In this document: positions 19,459 through 28,884 of the stretch, in pieces
Layout: each line of letters starts with the position of its first letter
Numbering within the stretch: the first letter of the stretch is position 1
Origin: Candidatus Protoclostridium gallicola
GTDB taxonomy: Bacteria; Bacillota; Clostridia; Christensenellales; Pumilibacteraceae
DNA length: 64,000 bases
NCBI GenBank assembly: GCA_904387375.1
Contig: CAJFLE010000001.1
Location: 1 to 64,000, forward strand
Reading direction: 5' to 3'
Notes under the pieces: generated by a model
What the model was told of the DNA's origin: nothing
Databases searched by the model: none
What the model saw: only the letters and a program-made list of their open reading frames with translations
Program-made: the position numbers and the translations under genes

Positions 19459-22400
19459 TATTTGCCGCAGCCGCAATAACGGTCGCAGTCTTCGGCGGAC
19501 GCGCAGGACGCGCATACGCTCTCGTCTTCGGTCTCGTCGGGAGCCGCGCAGCCTCCGGCGCCGCATCCGCAGTTTTCCGCCGTTTCGGTGGCTGCGGCTT
19601 CTTTCAGCGCCTCGTATTCGGCGGTCAGCGCCGGATCTTCCGGCTCGCCTTTTTCCTCGCGCATATTGCGGAACGCGACTGACATCATGAGCTTTATGCG
19701 GTTGACCTGATTGACTTCGCTCGCGCCCGGGTCGTAGTCCACGGCCACTATATTGGCTTTGGGATTGAGATCCTTGAGCGCTTTCATGACGCCCTTGCCG
19801 GTGACGTGGTTGGGCAGGCAGGCGAAGGGCTGAACGCAGATGATGTTGTTCACGCCCTCGTCGAAGAGGTCGAGCATTTCGGCGGTCAGGAACCAGCCCT
19901 CGCCGGCAAGGTTGCACAGCGATACGACCTTGCTCGCTTTCTCCGCCATGACTCGGATATTGGTAGGGTGTCCGAACTTGGTGCCTTCGAGCGCGGTCAT
20001 CATGGGCTTGCGGAAGTGCTCCACGAGGTTGATGAGCATGCTGTTGGCAAACTTGTGCGACCATTTGCCGTCGAGGTAATCGTGCTTTATGGTCGAGTTC
20101 TGGAATCCGAACATGAAGAAGTCGAGCATGTCGGGGCAGACCGCTTCGCCGCCCTCGGCTTCTATAAGATCCACGGCGTGGTTGTTGGCGCCGTAATGAT
20201 ATTTGACGAGTATCTCGCCGACCAGGCCGACGCGCGGCTTTTCGACGTCGTAAACGGGCAGTTCGTTGAACTCCTTGACCATGTTGTGGCAGTTCTTGCC
20301 GAACGTCGAACGGTCGCATCTGCTCAGATCGTTTGCGATTATGTCCACCCACTTGTCGAACAGCTTGTTCGCGCTGCCCTTGACCTTCTCGTAAGGCCGC
20401 GTGCGGTAGAGCAGGCGCATCGCGAGGTCGCCGTACATCGTCGAGTATATGAACTGGAACATCAGCTGCAGATCGATGGGGAAGCCTGCATGCTTTTCCA
20501 GTCCCACGAAGTTGAGCGAGATGACGGGCACCTGCGGCATACCGATGGCTTTGAGCGCCTTTCTTATCAGCGTTATGTAGTTGGACGCGCGGCACGGTCC
20601 GCCCGTCTGCGACATTATGAGCGCAGTCTTGTTCGGGTCGTATTTGCCTGTCAGCAGCTCTTCGATGAGACTGCCGACGGTAATTATGGTGGGGTAGCAC
20701 GCGTCGTTGTTGACGTATTTAAGCCCGACGTCGATCGCCGATTTGCTTTCCTTGACGAGCACGACGTTATAGCCGCACGCCGACACGGCGGGCTTATAGA
20801 ATTTCATGTGTATGTCGGAGAGGTTGGGCGCGATGATCGTGTAGCCTTCCTTCCGCATATCCTTGGTGAATTCCTTGAACCAGTGATAGTCCTGCGGTTC
20901 GCAGTGCGTGATCTTCTTTTCCGCGCGCTCTTCCATGACCGCCATGAGCGAGCGCATGCGTATACGCGCCGCGCCGAGGTTGTTGACCTCGTCTATTTTG
21001 AGCACGGTATACAGCTTGTTGGCGGCGAGCATGAGCTCCTGCACCTGATCGGTAGTGATCGCGTCGCAGCCGCAGCCGAAGGAGTTCAGCTGCACTATTT
21101 CGAGATTGTCCTTGCGCCGTACGAAATTGGCGGCGGCATACAGCCTCGAATGGTACATCCACTGGTCGAGCACGCGTATGGGGCGCTCCGTTTTGGAGAG
21201 GTGCGACACGCTGTCCTCGGTCAGCACGGCGAAGCCGTAGGAGTTTATCATCTCGGGTATGCCGTGGTTGACTTCGGGGTCGAGGTGGTATGGACGGCCG
21301 GCGAGCACTATGCCGAACTTGCCCGTTTCGTCGAGCAGACGCACGGTCTCTTCGCCCATTTTCTTTATGTCGTCCTTGAACTTCCTGTCCTCTTCGTAGG
21401 CCGCTTCCACCGCTTTTCTGACTTCCTTTTTGGGAATATCGGGGAACTCTTCGGCAAGGCGCTCGTACATGCGCTTGGGCGTCGCGATGGGCAGGAACGG
21501 GCACATGAACTTGACGTCGCTGCCGAACACCTCGCCCATATTGTTGCGTATGACGTCGGGGTAGGTGGCGACGACGGGGCAGTTGTAGTGGTTGTCCGCC
21601 GTCGGATCCTCGATCTGCTCGTACGGCATGCCGGGATAGAAGATGAACTTCACGCCCTGCTTGACGAGCGCGGCGACGTGGCCGTGCACGAGCTTGGCGG
21701 GGTAGCACACCGATTCGCTGGGCATGGTGTCTATGCCCATGTCGTAGATCGCGCGGGTGGAACGGGGCGAGAGTACGACGCGGTATCCGAGCTTGGTGAA
21801 AAACGTGAACCAGAACGGATAGTTTTCGTACATGTTCAGCGCCCTGGGCAGACCGACGGTGCCGCGTTTCGCTTCCGCCGCGGGCAGCGGCTTATAATAA
21901 GCGAACAGTCTGTTGTATTTTTCCTTGAACAGGTTGGGCAGCGGCCTGGGCTTTTCGATGTGGACGTTTTCATCCTCCGCGCCGCGCTCGCAGCGGTTGT
22001 TCGTTATGAACCGGCGGCCGTCCGAGAATTCGGTGACCGTGAGCAGGCAGTTGTTGCCGCATTTGCCGCACCGCTTCGTATGTTTTTCGAAGGAGAACGC
22101 TTCCAGCTCGTCTTTGGACAGTATGGTCGAGCGCGTGCCTTCCTTGTATGTATTTCTGCTTATGATAGCGCAGCCGTACGCGCCCATCAGTCCTGCCTGC
22201 GCGGGGCGTATCACGTCGCGTCCGCTGACTATCTCGAAGGCGCGCAGCACCGATTCGTTGAGGAAGGTGCCGCCCTGGACGATGACTTTATCGCCCATTT
22301 CCGAGAAGTCGCGCATTTTTATGACCTTGAACAGCGCGTTCTTGACGACGGAATACGCGAGGCCGGCGGATATGTCGCCCACGCTCGCGCCCTCTTTCTG

Positions 22401-23864
22401 CGCCTGCTTGACGCGGCTGTTCATGAAGACGGTGCAGCGCGAACCGAGGTCGACGGGGGAGGAGGATTCCAGTCCCTTTTTCGCGAACTCTTCGGCGGTC
22501 ATGCCCAGCGCGGCGGCAAAGGTTTCGATGAAACTGCCGCAGCCGGACGAGCACGCTTCGTTGAGCAGCACGTCGGTTACCACGCCGTCCTTGATCTTGA
22601 TGCACTTCATGTCCTGCCCGCCGATGTCGAGAATGAACTGCACTCCGGGCAGTATGACGTTGGACGCCGTCTGATGCGCCATCGTTTCTATCTCTCCGCG
22701 GTCGAGTTTGAGCGCGTTTTTGATGAGATTTTCGCCGTAGCCCGTGCAGCATGCGCGGCCGATGTACGCGTCCTCGGGCATCAGCTCGTATATTTCTTTG
22801 AGTATTCCGGATATGGTTTTGAGCGGGTCGCCGCCGTTGGAGCCGTACCACGAATAGAGCAGCGCTCCGTCCTTGTCTATGAGCGCGGCCTTGGTCGTCG
22901 TCGAGCCTGCGTCCACGCCGAGGAAGCAGGGGCCTTTATGCAGTTTTATGTCAGCGAACGCGATTTCCGTCTTTGCGTGGCGGGCGCGGAACGCTTCCAG
23001 CTCCTCGGGCGAGTCGAACAGCGGGCGCAGTCTCTGCACCTCGTGGCTCTCCATGGTTTTGAGCCGTTCCAGCCCCTCGCGGATCTCGTCGGCGGTGAAC
23101 GACTTGGTTGCGGACAGCGCCGCGCCTATGGCGTTGAATACCTGCGAGTTTTCGGGGAATATCGCTTCCTCCGGCTGCAGCGTTTCGACGAAGCGCGCGC
23201 CGAGCTCGGACAGGAAGTGCAGGGGACCGCCGAGGAATGCGACGTGTCCTTTGATGGGCTTGCCGCACGCCAGGCCGGAGATCGTCTGATTGACGACGGA
23301 CTGGAACACGCTTGCCGCGATGTCCTCTTTCGCCGCGCCGTCGTTGATGAGCGGCTGTATGTCCGACTTGGCGAAAACGCCGCACCGCGACGCGATGGGG
23401 TATATGGTCTTATGGCCCTTCGCGTATTCGTTGAGCCCTTTCGCGTCCGTGCCGAGCAGGTTCGCCATCTGGTCGATGAAAGCGCCGGTACCGCCCGCGC
23501 AGGTGCCGTTCATGCGCTGCTCCACGCCGCCTTTGAGATACGTTATCTTTGCGTCCTCGCCGCCCAGCTCTATCGCGACGTCGGTCTGCGGTATGTACTT
23601 CCTGATGGCCTCGATGCCGGCGATGACCTCCTGAATGAATGGGATATTCAGCCAGTTGGACACGGAAATACCGCCGCTGCCCGTCACCGCGAGCGCGAAT
23701 CTGTCGTAACTCTTCACCGCCCGCGAAAGCACGGTGACGATTGTGGATTTTATGTCCGAATAATGCCGGTCGTAGCTCGAGTGCAACAAGTTGCCGTTTT
23801 CGTCTATGACCGCGGTTTTTATCGTTGTGGACCCTACGTCCAAGCCTATTCTGTATTTTTCCAT
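19458..23864 (-). CDS. 2-hydroxyacyl-CoA dehydratase activase-related fusion protein (two BcrAD/BadFG ATPase domains, DUF2229-like and HgdB-like regions, Cys-rich tail)
   Basis: [10 protein letters not shown] and [15 protein letters not shown] motifs, [29 protein letters not shown]. Confidence 0.88.
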   Translation of the reverse strand: MEKYRIGLDVGSTTIKTAVIDENGNLLHSSYDRHYSDIKSTIVTVLSRAVKSYDRFALAVTGSGGISVSNWLNIPFIQEVIAGIEAIRKYIPQTDVAIELGGEDAKITYLKGGVEQRMNGTCAGGTGAFIDQMANLLGTDAKGLNEYAKGHKTIYPIASRCGVFAKSDIQPLINDGAAKEDIAASVFQSVVNQTISGLACGKPIKGHVAFLGGPLHFLSELGARFVETLQPEEAIFPENSQVFNAIGAALSATKSFTADEIREGLERLKTMESHEVQRLRPLFDSPEELEAFRARHAKTEIAFADIKLHKGPCFLGVDAGSTTTKAALIDKDGALLYSWYGSNGGDPLKTISGILKEIYELMPEDAYIGRACCTGYGENLIKNALKLDRGEIETMAHQTASNVILPGVQFILDIGGQDMKCIKIKDGVVTDVLLNEACSSGCGSFIETFAAALGMTAEEFAKKGLESSSPVDLGSRCTVFMNSRVKQAQKEGASVGDISAGLAYSVVKNALFKVIKMRDFSEMGDKVIVQGGTFLNESVLRAFEIVSGRDVIRPAQAGLMGAYGCAIISRNTYKEGTRSTILSKDELEAFSFEKHTKRCGKCGNNCLLTVTEFSDGRRFITNNRCERGAEDENVHIEKPRPLPNLFKEKYNRLFAYYKPLPAAEAKRGTVGLPRALNMYENYPFWFTFFTKLGYRVVLSPRSTRAIYDMGIDTMPSESVCYPAKLVHGHVAALVKQGVKFIFYPGMPYEQIEDPTADNHYNCPVVATYPDVIRNNMGEVFGSDVKFMCPFLPIATPKRMYERLAEEFPDIPKKEVRKAVEAAYEEDRKFKDDIKKMGEETVRLLDETGKFGIVLAGRPYHLDPEVNHGIPEMINSYGFAVLTEDSVSHLSKTERPIRVLDQWMYHSRLYAAANFVRRKDNLEIVQLNSFGCGCDAITTDQVQELMLAANKLYTVLKIDEVNNLGAARIRMRSLMAVMEERAEKKITHCEPQDYHWFKEFTKDMRKEGYTIIAPNLSDIHMKFYKPAVSACGYNVVLVKESKSAIDVGLKYVNNDACYPTIITVGSLIEELLTGKYDPNKTALIMSQTGGPCRASNYITLIRKALKAIGMPQVPVISLNFVGLEKHAGFPIDLQLMFQFIYSTMYGDLAMRLLYRTRPYEKVKGSANKLFDKWVDIIANDLSRCDRSTFGKNCHNMVKEFNELPVYDVEKPRVGLVGEILVKYHYGANNHAVDLIEAEGGEAVCPDMLDFFMFGFQNSTIKHDYLDGKWSHKFANSMLINLVEHFRKPMMTALEGTKFGHPTNIRVMAEKASKVVSLCNLAGEGWFLTAEMLDLFDEGVNNIICVQPFACLPNHVTGKGVMKALKDLNPKANIVAVDYDPGASEVNQVNRIKLMMSVAFRNMREEKGEPEDPALTAEYEALKEAAATETAENCGCGAGGCAAPDETEDESVCASCASAEDCDRYCGCGK

Positions 23865-23918
23865 AACTCTTCGATTATAATTGGTAAAGATAAATTAAAG
23901 GTTAAATTTGCAGAATAT

Positions 23919-23947
23919 ATTATATATAATTGCGTGTATTTTGTCAA
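23919..23947 (-). promoter_or_regulatory. Promoter of the activase gene (TTGACA-17-TATAAT)
   Basis: Perfect consensus hexamers on the minus strand. Confidence 0.75.
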
Positions 23948-24040
23948 CCCCATTTTCCGGACTTGCCGCATACAATTACTGTAACGCGAAAAATCGTTGA
24001 CATTTGCCTGACGCAGTGTTATGACGGAAAAGCCCGAAGA

Positions 24041-24066
24041 GAAAAAAGGCGGGAAGACGTCCCGCC
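24041..24066 (-). terminator. Intrinsic terminator of the GNAT gene
   Basis: GGCGGG aagacgt CCCGCC with an A-tract on the + strand (U-tract on the minus transcript). Confidence 0.65.
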
Positions 24067-24072
24067 GCGAAA

Positions 24073-24600
24073 TTATCCGAAATTTTCCGCCCCGTACACC
24101 TCGCGGTGCAGGGTCTTTTTCATTGCGCCGAATTCTTCTTCCGTAACCGCTCCGTCCGTGGTCATTATCATGAGCGGAATCGCGTTTCTGCCCGCCGAAA
24201 TGGGCGGCTGCGTGTACGGGTAACGATTAAGCGTGAAACCGTTTCTTTCATAGAATGCTATGCGTCTTTTCGCCGTTTCCGTTTCGGGCGGCTCGACTTC
24301 CAGGCATATCCGCTTTTTTACGGTTTCTTTCAGTTCGCCGAGCATGCGCGAACCTATGCCGCCGCCGCGGAAATCCTCGGCCACGGCAAAGTGCTCGACG
24401 AAGGCGAATCCGGGAAAATCGTATACGGTAATGAACGCTCCGACGCGTCCGTTTTTGCTCGGCGTGACGTAAATCACGTAATTTTCGCGGCTTAACCTTT
24501 CTTTCTGTTCATCGTGCGGACGTATCTCGTCGGCGGGGAAGCTGCTTTCCATTATGCCGTATACTCCGTCGAACTCTTCGCTTCGCATCTTTCTCAGCAT
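24073..24600 (-). CDS. GNAT family N-acetyltransferase
   Basis: VEHFAVAEDFRGGGIGSRMLGEL acetyl-CoA binding motif. Confidence 0.88.
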   Translation of the reverse strand: MLRKMRSEEFDGVYGIMESSFPADEIRPHDEQKERLSRENYVIYVTPSKNGRVGAFITVYDFPGFAFVEHFAVAEDFRGGGIGSRMLGELKETVKKRICLEVEPPETETAKRRIAFYERNGFTLNRYPYTQPPISAGRNAIPLMIMTTDGAVTEEEFGAMKKTLHREVYGAENFG

Positions 24601-25028
24601 TTTTTACCTCCGAAATCTATCAGGTTGAGCCCGATCTCCTCGCTGTAGCGCCTGTCGGTCGCGCCGTCGATTATATCGATAATCATCTCGCACGTCGCGC
24701 TGACCAGCGCCCTGTTTAAGTGCCCGCCGAAGACTTCGCCTTTGCCGTTTCCCGCGCTCATGTGCAGATGACAGTAGAACTCTCCGTTCATTCTGTCTAT
24801 CGTCCCGGAGAGCGACACGATCTCGAAACTGCCCTCGAATTCGTTGGCGTGATACCGCTTTGTCTCCGTGTCGAAAACGCCGGCGGTGAAGCGGTTTACG
24901 GCGCCTATCGCGCTTACCTTCGCCAGCGCGACGTTTTCCTTTTCGGCAATCTCTCTGACCGCGGCGAGTATCTCTTCGCCTCTGTCTATTCTTGCGACTA
25001 TCGTTTTTCCGAACCTTTTGTATTCCAT
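24594..25028 (-). CDS. PPC/DUF296 domain DNA-binding-like protein
   Basis: ARIDRGEEILAAVREIAEKENVALAKVSAIGAVNRFTAGVFD...FYCHLHMSAGNGKGEVFGGHL. Confidence 0.85.
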   Translation of the reverse strand: MEYKRFGKTIVARIDRGEEILAAVREIAEKENVALAKVSAIGAVNRFTAGVFDTETKRYHANEFEGSFEIVSLSGTIDRMNGEFYCHLHMSAGNGKGEVFGGHLNRALVSATCEMIIDIIDGATDRRYSEEIGLNLIDFGGKKC

Positions 25029-25111
25029 AAAAAGATTATACCATACCGCGGCCGTTTTATCAAGAGAAAAACGGGCGTGGGGAAGCGCGCGCCGCTGCTC
25101 TGCCGTAATGA

Positions 25112-25150
25112 AAAAGCGCATGACGCTCATTACCGGCGTTATGCGCTTTT
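25112..25150 (-). terminator. Intrinsic terminator of the DUF898-like gene
   Basis: AAAAGCGCATgACGC...GCGTtATGCGCTTTT hairpin. Confidence 0.7.
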
Positions 25151-25153
25151 CGC

Positions 25154-26254
25154 TTATATTACCTTGATTTGTTGATAGCCGTCTTGTATGTGCGTGTGTT
25201 TGTTTACCCAACGCAATACGCGCAGATTACGGAACAATGCGTATATTCCGAGCGTAATCAATGTTAATAAAGTCCACAATATCCATTTCCCGAGTATTTG
25301 TACGCCGTTTCCGTCAAACTTCATTTTTCGTCCGTCGATTACCATGCGCTTTTGTATAAAACGGTTTTTCCAACATATCGCCAACGGCTTCAACAGCCAC
25401 AGGGTGACGAGCGTGAACAGGAAACAGCCGAGTTTTACGAGTAAAAGCGCAATTGCGTTTCCTTTCCACGTTCCGCCAAGGAACGGCAGTTCGCCCGCAA
25501 TGTGCAAATGCGACGCTTTCCATTGCAATAATTTTTTTGGAATGAATAACGCGAATATCAGAACCGTGGGGATACAGAGCAGAAGCCAGCAAACCCACTT
25601 TCCGAGCAATTGCGATACTTTGCCGTCGAACGAAAGACGTTTCCCGTCGTAAAGCGAATGTTTGTATTGCCAACGTAAAACCCATATATACGCAGCCGGG
25701 AAGCAAATACCCGCCGTGCAAACAGTTACCAAGGCGCCGAGCAATATCCAGCCGAGTTTTTGCAAGAGCCAACCGTCGAAACCGCCTTCGCCGCCGTTTT
25801 CTGCTTGCTCTTTCGGCGGGTTTTGTTCGTGTTCGCTTTTAAGCCGCTCGCATTCGTCAAAATAGTGATCGGTCGTCTGTATTATCCACTCGCGGTCTTT
25901 TAATCCGCGCCTCTTTTTGAATTCCGCTTTTAACGCCTTTTCATCCTGACCAAGATATTTTGCTATATTGCAGGTGCGACTTGCAACATTTTTATATCGT
26001 AAGCGAAAGGTTATTTTATTCAGCGTACAATATAGCAATACGGATAAAGTGATTGCAAACGGAACTATCATAATTATTCCGATACTTTTTGCTTGCCCCA
26101 TCGGGTCAAATGAACTGATACCGATTCCAAAAAACACAAATAAAAGAAATCCGAAAGCGATTGCGCTTATAACGGTTAAAATTGTTCTGACCTTTTGTTT
26201 TATGCGGAAAATCTTATCCAATGACTTTTCAAACTTTTCTCCGTATTTGCTCAT
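25154..26254 (-). CDS. Multi-pass membrane protein with YjgN/DUF898-like repeats
   Basis: Repeated G(K/R)xLxFDGxxxQLLGKWxxWxLL units and long TM segments; RBS aaggag before MSKYGEK; AT-rich relative to flanks. Confidence 0.65.
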   Translation of the reverse strand: MSKYGEKFEKSLDKIFRIKQKVRTILTVISAIAFGFLLFVFFGIGISSFDPMGQAKSIGIIMIVPFAITLSVLLYCTLNKITFRLRYKNVASRTCNIAKYLGQDEKALKAEFKKRRGLKDREWIIQTTDHYFDECERLKSEHEQNPPKEQAENGGEGGFDGWLLQKLGWILLGALVTVCTAGICFPAAYIWVLRWQYKHSLYDGKRLSFDGKVSQLLGKWVCWLLLCIPTVLIFALFIPKKLLQWKASHLHIAGELPFLGGTWKGNAIALLLVKLGCFLFTLVTLWLLKPLAICWKNRFIQKRMVIDGRKMKFDGNGVQILGKWILWTLLTLITLGIYALFRNLRVLRWVNKHTHIQDGYQQIKVI

Positions 26255-26270
26255 ATTAACTCCTTGCGGC

Positions 26271-26298
26271 TTGCAGTTTAAGTGTACTTTTACTGCTT
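26271..26298 (-). promoter_or_regulatory. Crossover-like site 1 (imperfect 28-bp palindrome, central GT on + strand)
   Basis: TTGCAGTTTAAGT-GT-ACTTTTACTGCTT; reverse complement matches site 2 with few mismatches. Confidence 0.55.
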
Positions 26299-26302
26299 TC
26301 TT

Positions 26303-26331
26303 TTGCTTGCTTCGGTTTCTGCTTTTATGAT
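26303..26331 (+). promoter_or_regulatory. Putative promoter between the two crossover-like sites
   Basis: TTGCTT-17-TATGAT, currently reading toward the recombinase. Confidence 0.55.
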
Positions 26332-26385
26332 ACAATAAAGCAAGTAAATGCGCCGAATTTGTACCGGATACATAATTTTCCGGCG

Positions 26386-26413
26386 TTGCAGTAAAAGTAC
26401 ACTTTTACTGCAA
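26386..26413 (+). promoter_or_regulatory. Crossover-like site 2 (perfect 13-2-13 palindrome, central AC), followed by a T-tract
   Basis: TTGCAGTAAAAGT-AC-ACTTTTACTGCAA. Confidence 0.6.
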
Positions 26414-26493
26414 TTTTTTTGTTTTTGCTCGTTTAAGGTAGTCTTTTTGCCGTTTATCCGCTATGCTTATGAAAAAACAAAGGAGCAAACCAA

Positions 26494-27105
26494 ATGGAAT
26501 ACGCATACGCGCGGGTATCGGCAAAAGACCAGAATTTGCAGCGGCAGATTGCCGCGCTTAGTGAGTTCGGTATAGAAAAAAGCCGCATTTTCTCCGAGAA
26601 GAAAAGCGGCAAAGACTTTGAACGTAAGGAATATAAACGCTTATTAAAAAAACTCACAAGCGGCGATCTGCTCGTCATAAAGTCCATTGACCGGTTAGGG
26701 CGCAATTACAGTCAGATTATCGAGGAATGGAACAGAATAACGAATATAATCGGCGCAGACATACTCGTGTTGGATATGCCGCTTTTAGACACCCGCACGA
26801 AGGCGGATACTTTGGTCGGCAAGTTCATTTCGGATATTGTGCTGCAAGTATTATCCTTTGTGGCGGAGAATGAGAGGGAAGGCATAAAGGCGCGGCAAGC
26901 CGAGGGGATAAAGATTGCGCATCAAAAGGGCGTTCGTTTCGGCCGCCCTTCGTTCGTCTATTCTGAAGAATTTTTATCCGTCGCTGACGACTATCTTTGC
27001 AAACGTATCAAATTGAAAACCGCGTTGCAGATATTGAATATAAATCAAAGCAATTTTTTCTATCATATCTACAAGATAAAGAAAAACAAGAGCGTTTTAC
27101 AATAG
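26494..27105 (+). CDS. Serine recombinase (resolvase/invertase family)
   Basis: YARVSAKDQNLQRQI catalytic Ser motif, SIDRLGRNYSQI, C-terminal HTH; RBS aaaggag. Confidence 0.93.
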   Translation: MEYAYARVSAKDQNLQRQIAALSEFGIEKSRIFSEKKSGKDFERKEYKRLLKKLTSGDLLVIKSIDRLGRNYSQIIEEWNRITNIIGADILVLDMPLLDTRTKADTLVGKFISDIVLQVLSFVAENEREGIKARQAEGIKIAHQKGVRFGRPSFVYSEEFLSVADDYLCKRIKLKTALQILNINQSNFFYHIYKIKKNKSVLQ

Positions 27106-27117
27106 CCGCATTATAAA

Positions 27118-27150
27118 AACAAGGGACGCTACGATGGGCGTCCCTTGTTT
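27118..27150. terminator. Bidirectional intrinsic terminator between recombinase and tRNA-Leu
   Basis: AACAAGGGACGC tacgatgg GCGTCCCTTGTT. Confidence 0.8.
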
Positions 27151-27233
27151 TGGTGCGGTTGACAGGAGTTGAACCTGCACGATTTCTCACTAGAACCTGA
27201 ATCTAGCGCGTCTGCCAATTCCGCCACAACCGC
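27151..27233 (-). tRNA. tRNA-Leu (anticodon CAG), CCA encoded
   Basis: GCGGTTG...CTAGATTCAGGTTCTAG...GGTTCAACTCCTGTCAACCGCACCA cloverleaf on the minus strand. Confidence 0.95.
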
Positions 27234-27462
27234 AAGCCTTAGAAGTATAGCACAAGCGCATTCGATTGTCAAACGAAAACCGTATTTTTTCGCGGTCTGA
27301 GACAAAATTTTTGCGCTTTTTCTTGCGGTTTGCCCGGCCGTTTTATGAAAAACGCCGGGAAGTAAAAATGCATATTTTTCGATGTAGTATGCTTGAAATA
27401 TGCGATTATATCGCTAAAAATCATTGAAAATCAGCTTATTATGTCTGACATAATATGTAATT

Positions 27463-28689
27463 TCAGCGTTTGAAGGGCAGGAAATCGCCCACATCCTTAT
27501 TTACGAATATATCCTGTTCTGCGTGGCAGGCGCGTATAACCGAATTTTTTCCGTATTTCAGCCGCAGCCTGTCTATCGTGCGGTCGAGCTTTTCGCACTT
27601 AGCCGAGGTCAGACTGTCGTCGAAAAAGGACAGCTGCTGCGGTTCGCATTCGCCGACGAGCATATAAGTCGAAACGTCCACGGAGCGCAGCGGCGCGCCG
27701 TCGTAAAAGGAAAACAGCAGCTCGAGCGCGGCCGCGGCTATGTCGTCCGACGACGAGACGGGATAGGGCAGCGCCTTCTGTCTGCTCTGTCTGGTCAGTT
27801 CGCTCGACCGCGCGCTGACCGCCACGCCCTTGGCTCTGAATCCGTATTTTCTCAGCCTTGCGGCAACGAGTTCGGACAGGTAGTATACGAGCGTGCGTAT
27901 ATCGTCCTCGGTGCGCAGATCGCGCAGCGCGGTCAGTCCGTGCCCGACGCTTTTCGCGTCGCGCCGCCGCACCGCTTCGCGCACCTCTCCGGCGTCCTCT
28001 CCGCGCGCGGTGCGCCGCAGATCCGCGCCCGGTTTTCCCAGCATCCGTTTTATAACGCGCTCGTCGCTCTCGGCGAGATCGCCGATGGTCAGTATGTTCA
28101 TCGAACGCAGTTTCGCTTCGGTGCTGCGCCCGACTCCGCACAGTTCCGCGGCGGGCAGCGGCCATACCTTGCCGCGGAAATTGTCGCGGTCGATGACCGT
28201 CGTGCCGTCCGGCTTTTTCATGTCGCTGCCCAGCTTGGCGAACATTTTCGTGAAACTCACGCCCACGCTCGCCGTTATCCCCAGTTCGCGCTTTACCTGC
28301 TGCCGCAGATTGTCCGCTATCGCGCTGCCTCCGCCCAGCAGTTTTGCCGTCTGCGTGCAGTCCAGCCAGCATTCGTCCGGACCGAACGGCTCGACATAGC
28401 ACGAATAATTGTTGCATATCCCGAACATGCGTTTGGAAATTTTGTCGTATTTGTCGAAATGCGGGGGAAGGAAGACTATGCCCGGCGCTTTCATCTGCGC
28501 TTCCCATACCGTGTCGCCCGTCTTTACGCCGTATTTTTTCGCTATCTGATTCTTTGCCAGCACGACGCCGTGCCGCTTGGCGGGATCGCCCGCAACCGCG
28601 ACGGGCAGACCGCGCAGCTCCGGCCTCTCGGCGCATTCCACGCTCGCGTAAAAATTATTCATGTCTATGTGCAGATACAGCGCTTCCAT
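27463..28689 (-). CDS. dinB: DNA polymerase IV (Y-family)
   Basis: HIDMNNFYASVECAERPEL, YVEPFGPDECWLD, GITASVGVSFTKMFAKLGSDMKKP. Confidence 0.95.
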   Translation of the reverse strand: MEALYLHIDMNNFYASVECAERPELRGLPVAVAGDPAKRHGVVLAKNQIAKKYGVKTGDTVWEAQMKAPGIVFLPPHFDKYDKISKRMFGICNNYSCYVEPFGPDECWLDCTQTAKLLGGGSAIADNLRQQVKRELGITASVGVSFTKMFAKLGSDMKKPDGTTVIDRDNFRGKVWPLPAAELCGVGRSTEAKLRSMNILTIGDLAESDERVIKRMLGKPGADLRRTARGEDAGEVREAVRRRDAKSVGHGLTALRDLRTEDDIRTLVYYLSELVAARLRKYGFRAKGVAVSARSSELTRQSRQKALPYPVSSSDDIAAAALELLFSFYDGAPLRSVDVSTYMLVGECEPQQLSFFDDSLTSAKCEKLDRTIDRLRLKYGKNSVIRACHAEQDIFVNKDVGDFLPFKR

Positions 28690-28706
28690 ACGTCACGGCC
28701 TCTCAA

Positions 28707-28718
28707 AAACAAACGTTC
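28707..28718. promoter_or_regulatory. Candidate LexA/SOS box upstream of dinB
   Basis: GAAC-GTTT-GTTT on the minus strand, resembling the Bacillus LexA box GAAC-N4-GTTC. Confidence 0.4.
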
Positions 28719-28819
28719 TATATTGTGTATATATTTTACTCCGTCTGTGCGGGAAAGTCAACCGATAGAACGTATTTTCTAAAAATTTACGGAAATTGCC
28801 TGAACTCCCGCACTTTCGC

Positions 28820-28848
28820 TTGACAAAGCGCCCGCGCGGCAATAAAAT
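28820..28848 (+). promoter_or_regulatory. uvrB promoter (TTGACA-17-TAAAAT)
   Basis: Consensus hexamers upstream of uvrB. Confidence 0.7.
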
Positions 28849-28884
28849 GTATGAAAAGGTAAAATATCGGAAAGAAGAACGATA

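Noticed and set aside
19806-23984. 1392-aa plus-strand ORF opposite the activase gene
   Set aside because: Shadow ORF of a GC-rich codon pattern. Its translation is Arg/His/Val-rich with no recognisable domain, and the minus-strand protein is clearly real.
27008-27190. 60-aa minus-strand ORF
   Set aside because: Overlaps the recombinase 3' end, the terminator and tRNA-Leu.
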